Shown here piece by piece: positions 60,437 through 64,000 of a stretch of 64,000 nucleotides of DNA. Both the position numbers and the translations under genes were made by a program. Origin of the DNA: Actinomycetes bacterium. Lineage in GTDB: Bacteria; Actinomycetota; Actinomycetes; JAHEKZ01. Position 1 is the first letter of the stretch, and each line of letters opens with the position of its first letter. Location of the stretch: NCBI GenBank assembly GCA_027118455.1, contig JAJAYZ010000015.1:1-64000 (forward strand). The letters are read 5' to 3'. The notes below the pieces were generated by a model. That model was not told the origin of the DNA, ran no database searches, and saw only the letters and a program-made list of their open reading frames with translations.

Positions 60437-61432
60437 TCAACCTGCCGGGATCGCCGTGCTGTCGACCAGCGACTCCACCACCGAGACGCTGGTCCGCCGC
60501 GCGATCTGCGCCTCGGCAGTCAACAGCAGCCGGTGCGCCAGAACGGGGACAGCGAGTGAGCGCACATCATCGGGAATGATGTAGTCGCGGTCGTCCAGAG
60601 CTGCCGAAGCCTTCGCGGCTCGGATCAGCTGGAGAGTGGCCCGCGGTGACGCTCCCAGTCGGAGGTCAGGGTGGTGTCGCGAGGCGACGACGAGGTCGAC
60701 GGCGTACCGGTGCACCTCGGTGCTGACGTGCAGGCGGCGCACCTGCTCGATCAGCGCAGCGACGTCTGATCCCGTGGCAACGGGCGTGACCGCGTCGAGG
60801 GGCCGTCCTGATGCGTGAGCGGTGAGCATGTCCATCTCGGCCGCCCGTTCGGGGTAGCCCATGGAGAGCCGGGCCATGAAGCGGTCACGCTGAGCCTCTG
60901 GCAGCGGGTACGTGCCTTCCATCTCAATGGGGTTCTGGGTGGCCACCACCATGAAGGGAGTCGCGAGCGGGTAGGTCGTGCCATCGACGGTGACCTGCTG
61001 CTCCTCCATCGCCTCGAGCAGCGCCGACTGTGTCTTGGGCGACGCGCGGTTGATCTCGTCGCCAATCACCACATTGGCGAACACAGCTCCTGGTCGGAAC
61101 TCGAAATCGCGGGTCTCCTGGTTGAAGACGCTGACCCCGGTGATGTCACTGGGGAGTAGGTCGGGCGTGAACTGGATGCGACGCACCGTGCAGTCGAGGG
61201 CCCGGGCCAGCGACTTGGCCAGCATGGTCTTGCCGACGCCTGGTACGTCCTCGATGAGCAGGTGTCCTTCGGCCAACAACGTGACCAAGGCAAGGCGAAT
61301 GGCGTCCGGCTTGCCCTCGATGACACCTGCAACGGCCGCACCGATCAGGGCGCCACGTGCTGAGACCCCCGAGACCGAGGCCAGAGCGTCACCATCGGTC
61401 GGTGATGGAGCGGAGCCGTCGACCGCCGTCAC
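60437..61432 (-). CDS. moxR: MoxR-family AAA+ ATPase
   Basis: 331 residues. Walker A is LIEDVPGVGKTMLAKSLARAL, MoxR-type Walker B is VVIGDEINRASPKTQSALLEAMEEQQVTV, sensor 1 is VVATQNPIEMEGTYPLPEAQRDRF, and the lid domain includes RLGASPRATLQLIRAAKASAAL. It is the first gene of the operon with DUF58 and TgpA-like genes. The GTG start lacks a clear ribosome site. Two 10-bp-phased CCAC motifs lie about 133 bases upstream. Confidence 0.93.
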   Translation of the reverse strand: MTAVDGSAPSPTDGDALASVSGVSARGALIGAAVAGVIEGKPDAIRLALVTLLAEGHLLIEDVPGVGKTMLAKSLARALDCTVRRIQFTPDLLPSDITGVSVFNQETRDFEFRPGAVFANVVIGDEINRASPKTQSALLEAMEEQQVTVDGTTYPLATPFMVVATQNPIEMEGTYPLPEAQRDRFMARLSMGYPERAAEMDMLTAHASGRPLDAVTPVATGSDVAALIEQVRRLHVSTEVHRYAVDLVVASRHHPDLRLGASPRATLQLIRAAKASAALDDRDYIIPDDVRSLAVPVLAHRLLLTAEAQIARRTSVSVVESLVDSTAIPAG

Positions 61433-61564
61433 AGCACGTCCAGGGGAGCGGGGTGGGGCACCAGGCCTCCTGTGGGTCGGCGGTGAGTGCGTCGGGACAC
61501 CGCGGGGTCAGGGGCTTCAGCGTAAGCCGCGAGCGGGTCTGCGGCTGCGTCAAGGTATCCCTCC

Positions 61565-61578
61565 ACTTCACTCCACCC
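61565..61578 (-). promoter_or_regulatory. Two GTGG repeats facing moxR (possible MraZ site)
   Basis: CCAC occurs at 61565 and again at 61575, so on the minus strand two GTGG boxes stand exactly ten bases apart. This is the same phasing as the MraZ boxes 59 bases away on the other strand. A functional site is inferred. Confidence 0.35.
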
Positions 61579-61630
61579 TGATGATCTGCGGTTTCATACC
61601 TCAAGTCAGAACTTCGAACCGTCGATGTGA

Positions 61631-61658
61631 TTGACGGTGGGGAGAAGTGGAGTAAGGT
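61631..61658 (+). promoter_or_regulatory. Promoter of mraZ/dcw cluster
   Basis: TTGACG (61631-61636) and TAAGGT (61653-61658) are separated by 16 bases. The GTGG repeats start right after the -35 and run through the -10. The start site would be near 61665. Confidence 0.65.
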
Positions 61659-61670
61659 GGCGCATCGTGG
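61637..61670 (+). promoter_or_regulatory. mraZ: Four 10-bp-phased MraZ boxes
   Basis: GTGG occurs at 61637, 61647, 61657 and 61667, exactly ten bases apart. MraZ is known to bind direct repeats with this period in its own promoter, and these lie between the -35 and start site. Autorepression of the dcw cluster is expected. Confidence 0.8.
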
Positions 61671-61698
61671 GTGAGAGCGGAGAGGGGAGGCGGCGCCG

Positions 61699-62127
61699 GT
61701 GTTCTTGGGCACGCACTACCCCAAGTTGGACGACAAAGGACGCCTCTTCCTGCCGGCGAAGTTCCGCGAGCCCCTTCAGGGGGGCCTGGTGATCACCAAG
61801 GGCCAGGAGCACTCGCTCTTCGTCTTCCCGCGCGAGGACTTCTTCGAGTACGCCCGGCGCTTTGAGAGCGCCCCGTTGTCGAGCAAAGGGGCCCGTGACT
61901 ACGTCCGCGTCCTGCTTTCTGGAGCTTCGGACGAACTGCCCGACCGCCAGGGCCGAATCACGATCCCGCCAACGCTGCGTGAGTACGCGGGACTGACCAA
62001 AGAGTGCGTCGTCATCGGTGCAGGTGCCCGCGTCGAAATCTGGGACTCAGCGCGATGGACCGACTACCTCGGCCCCAGTGAGGGTGCCTACGCCGACCTC
62101 AGCGAGGAGGTGCTGCCCGGCATCTGA
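61699..62127 (+). CDS. mraZ: Transcriptional regulator MraZ
   Basis: 142 residues made of two AbrB-like repeats: [22 protein letters not shown] and [21 protein letters not shown]. It controls its own dcw operon through 10-bp-phased repeats, which are present upstream. The GTG start is preceded by GGGGAGG. It is followed by 179 bases with two hairpins before the next ORF, longer than the usual gap to rsmH. Confidence 0.95.
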   Translation: MFLGTHYPKLDDKGRLFLPAKFREPLQGGLVITKGQEHSLFVFPREDFFEYARRFESAPLSSKGARDYVRVLLSGASDELPDRQGRITIPPTLREYAGLTKECVVIGAGARVEIWDSARWTDYLGPSEGAYADLSEEVLPGI

Positions 62128-62140
62128 TCCCTACTTCCCC

Positions 62141-62160
62141 GCGGCGTGGTCTTACGCCGC
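62141..62160 (+). terminator. Hairpin after mraZ, possible attenuator
   Basis: GCGGCGT (62141-62147) pairs exactly with ACGCCGC (62154-62160) and is followed by TCTTTCCT. It begins 13 bases after the mraZ stop. It may end part of the transcripts before rsmH. Confidence 0.6.
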
Positions 62161-62179
62161 TCTTTCCTCCGGGCTGTTC

Positions 62180-62203
62180 CTGGCGCACCTTCCCCGGTGC
62201 CAG
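62180..62203 (+). other. Second hairpin in mraZ-rsmH gap
   Basis: CTGGCGCACC (62180-62189) pairs with GGTGCCAG (62196-62203) with one bulged G. It is downstream of the first hairpin and without a T-tract. It may be an RNA structure in the leader of the 68-residue ORF. Confidence 0.4.
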
Positions 62204-62306
62204 GCCCCGAAGTTGGAGCGGAGGAAGACCAGGCCAGCAGGGCCGAACGATCTACTCCCCGTTCTTTCCAGTCCTCTCCAGTCCAGCCGCACGTGAAGGG
62301 TCGAGC

Positions 62307-62513
62307 ATGAGTGGCACCTTAGGCATCGCCCCGATCCGTGAGGTCGGTGTGGTCGGCGTCTTGCGCCTTGCCCGGTCCGTCCGTGTCCACTTCGGGGTCG
62401 TCCACCGCCGCGGCGGCCTATCGGTTCCCGCGGCGGTTCCGATCGCCATCGTTGTCACCACAGTCGTTGTCTGGGTGACGGTCGCTGCTGCCACCGGCTG
62501 GGTAACGGCATGA
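62307..62513 (+). CDS. Small membrane protein between mraZ and rsmH
   Basis: 68 residues: a basic, Arg-rich N-terminal half ([18 protein letters not shown]) and one membrane segment ([20 protein letters not shown]). GAAGGG precedes the ATG with an eight-base gap. Its stop overlaps the rsmH ATG (ATGA, 62510-62513), which supports real, coupled translation, especially as rsmH lacks its own clear ribosome site. Not a known dcw component by eye. Confidence 0.6.
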   Translation: MSGTLGIAPIREVGVVGVLRLARSVRVHFGVVHRRGGLSVPAAVPIAIVVTTVVVWVTVAAATGWVTA

Positions 62514-63457
62514 ACGAGCCAACCCACGCTCCGGTGATGTGTGACCGGGTCGTTGCGCTGCTTGCGCCGGCCCTGCAACAGCCAGGTTCGATCCTGGTCG
62601 ATGCCACCGTCGGACTGGGCGGGCACAGCGGCGCGCTCTTGCGCACCTGCCCGCAGGCGCGACTCGTCGGCATCGACCGTGACCCCGGCGCCCTCGCGAT
62701 CGCCGGTGACCGGCTGGCTGACGTCGCTGGGCGCACCACGTTGGTTCATGCGATTTACGACGAGATCCCACGGGTACTCGCCGACCTTGGCTTGGCCGGC
62801 CCTCCGCGTGTCCAGGGTGTGCTGCTCGACCTCGGTGTCTCGTCCATGCAGCTTGACCAGCGAGAGCGAGGTTTCGCCTACTCGTATGACGCTCCTCTCG
62901 ACATGCGGATGGACCCAACGGCAGGACTTACCGCAGCTGACGTCGTGAATGAGTACACCGTCCAAGAGCTGGCCCGCGTCCTTCGCGAGTACGGCGAGGA
63001 GCGGTTCGCAACGCGGATTGCTCGGACGATCGTCGGACGGCGTCCGGTGTTGACCAGTACCGAACTGGTTGAGGCGATTCGTGAGGCAGTTCCGGCTCCG
63101 GCTCAAAGGACGGGAGGTCATCCGGCCAAGAGGACGTTCCAGGCCTTACGCATCGAGGTCAACGACGAGCTGGGTGCGCTCCGCCGCGCACTTCCCGCCG
63201 CGATTGACGCGCTCGCCGTCCATGGCCGGATCGTCGTGATGTCGTACCAGTCCTTGGAGGACCGCATCACCAAACGGGCCATCGCCGCTCACCTCGTCGA
63301 CGACGTCCCCGTCGATCTCCCAGTTCCCGGGCGCGGTCCAGAGCTTGCATTGCTGACTCGCGGCGCCGAGCGACCGACTCAGGACGAGGTTTCGGGAAAC
63401 CCCAGGGCTACATCGGCCCGCGTGCGAGCAGCTGAGCGGTTGAGGGAGGCAGCGTGA
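62510..63457 (+). CDS. rsmH: 16S rRNA (cytosine1402-N4)-methyltransferase
   Basis: 315 residues, also called MraW. It methylates C1402 of 16S rRNA. Motifs are [31 protein letters not shown] (SAM), [51 protein letters not shown] and [17 protein letters not shown]. It is coupled to the small ORF before it and to ftsL after it (GTGA). Confidence 0.96.
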   Translation: MNEPTHAPVMCDRVVALLAPALQQPGSILVDATVGLGGHSGALLRTCPQARLVGIDRDPGALAIAGDRLADVAGRTTLVHAIYDEIPRVLADLGLAGPPRVQGVLLDLGVSSMQLDQRERGFAYSYDAPLDMRMDPTAGLTAADVVNEYTVQELARVLREYGEERFATRIARTIVGRRPVLTSTELVEAIREAVPAPAQRTGGHPAKRTFQALRIEVNDELGALRRALPAAIDALAVHGRIVVMSYQSLEDRITKRAIAAHLVDDVPVDLPVPGRGPELALLTRGAERPTQDEVSGNPRATSARVRAAERLREAA

Positions 63458-64000
63458 GTACGGTCACAGCACCTCGGCGTCCAGGGCGTCCAGGAGCGGC
63501 TCCGTCCAGGAGCCCGGCAAGCCGGCCCCCGGTGCGAGTCGTCCGTGCACCAGCGACGACGCCGGCGCGGGCCCCGTTCGTGGTGCTCGTTCTTGTGCTG
63601 CTTTCACTAGGGCTGGGCGCGCTTCTTCTTCTCAACACGCTGCTGGCCCAGGGTTCCTTCACGCTGCACGAGCTCGACGCCAAGGTGGCCGGCCTCACCG
63701 ACCAGGAGCAGGCGCTCCAGCAGAAGGCGGCACAGTTGGCCTCACCCAAGCGGCTTGCTCGGAGCGCAAGGGAGTTGGGGATGGTCGCGTCGGTGAACCC
63801 GGCCTTCCTGCGGACTGAAGACGGCAAGGTTCTCGGCGCGCCGGTCCCCGCTCCGACTCCACCGCCCGTGGTTGGATCGGTAGCCGAGCCCAACACCAGC
63901 ACGGCCACCGATTCGAGCACAGGCTCCGGCGCTGGAGAGATCGTCCGGCAACAGACGACGCAGGACATACAGGCTCAGCCGAACCAGCAGGGCGGAACGA
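63454..64000 (+). CDS. ftsL: FtsL-like cell-division protein, truncated by window end
   Basis: At least 182 residues, open at the window edge. A basic, Pro-rich cytoplasmic tail (about 1-40, [10 protein letters not shown]...) precedes one membrane segment ([21 protein letters not shown]), then a coiled-coil ([25 protein letters not shown]) and ELGMV, the FtsL/DivIC plan. The C-terminus is Pro/Thr/Ser-rich. The GTG start overlaps the rsmH stop. It sits where ftsL is expected in dcw clusters. A long C-terminal tail is unusual for small FtsL proteins. Confidence 0.88.
   Translation, partial: MSTVTAPRRPGRPGAAPSRSPASRPPVRVVRAPATTPARAPFVVLVLVLLSLGLGALLLLNTLLAQGSFTLHELDAKVAGLTDQEQALQQKAAQLASPKRLARSARELGMVASVNPAFLRTEDGKVLGAPVPAPTPPPVVGSVAEPNTSTATDSSTGSGAGEIVRQQTTQDIQAQPNQQGGT

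Overview
This window looks like chromosomal DNA of a high-GC actinobacterium. Evidence for this: the gene order endonuclease/AroG/PknL/PknL-substrate, polyprenyl synthase and mraZ-rsmH-ftsL resembles the mycobacterial Rv2165c-Rv2185c region; GTG/TTG starts are frequent; several genes look leaderless; the LexA box is of the actinobacterial type TCGAAC-N4-GTTCGA; and the lycopene cyclase is the heterodimeric CrtYc/CrtYd form. Genus cannot be set from the sequence alone. No rRNA, convincing tRNA, CRISPR array, transposase or prophage was seen. No gap between genes exceeds 300 bp.

Region 1 (about 0.1-22 kb) is dominated by a Tad/Flp pilus system. It holds three tandem Flp prepilins, a NarL-type two-component pair, the operon cpaB-cpaE-tadA-(VWA::tadB)-tadC-GAF protein (minus strand), a convergent DnaB-like ATPase, and two tadE/tadG-type pairs that face each other at 18.4-22.0 kb. 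Between them lie an ABC exporter with an apparently frameshifted permease, a zinc-ribbon membrane protein, an SRPBCC protein, an ArsA-like ATPase, a small Cys protein and a ROK glucokinase.

Region 2 (22-37.6 kb) is mostly core metabolism and repair: an EEP-family hydrolase, a maltokinase-like pseudokinase, DoxX-like and Pro-rich membrane proteins, a monoacylglycerol-lipase-like hydrolase, a phospholipid acyltransferase, glycerol kinase, a PPi-type phosphofructokinase and class II DAHP synthase. It also has an alkylation/base-repair group (Ada-AlkA fusion, Ogt, endonuclease IV), a PASTA Ser/Thr kinase, a ferredoxin-reductase-like flavoprotein and an Rv2175c-type DNA-binding protein.

Region 3 (37.6-49.9 kb) is a carotenoid supercluster: crtYc-crtYd (+), crtB (-), a crtD/crtI-like desaturase, crtE, crtI, a low-GC methyltransferase, and a crtA-like/DUF4126/cruF/glycosyltransferase operon. 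An arginine/lysine-decarboxylase-family gene and an orphan barstar lie within it. Together these predict a monocyclic, hydroxylated, possibly keto, glycosylated carotenoid.

Region 4 (49.9-56.1 kb) is an SOS mutagenesis operon. An exact LexA box precedes a DUF6504-like protein, a SAV_6107-type HEPN protein, a 1260-residue DnaE2-type polymerase and DinB. A 54-bp near-perfect palindrome sits between the two polymerase genes.

Region 5 (56.3-64 kb) has a DUF3040 protein, the moxR-DUF58-tgpA operon (minus), and the start of the division/cell-wall cluster: mraZ with four 10-bp-phased GTGG boxes, a hairpin-rich leader, a 68-residue membrane ORF, rsmH and a truncated ftsL.

Two 85-bp copies (82% identical, inverted) of an intergenic repeat occur immediately after pfk and crtB.
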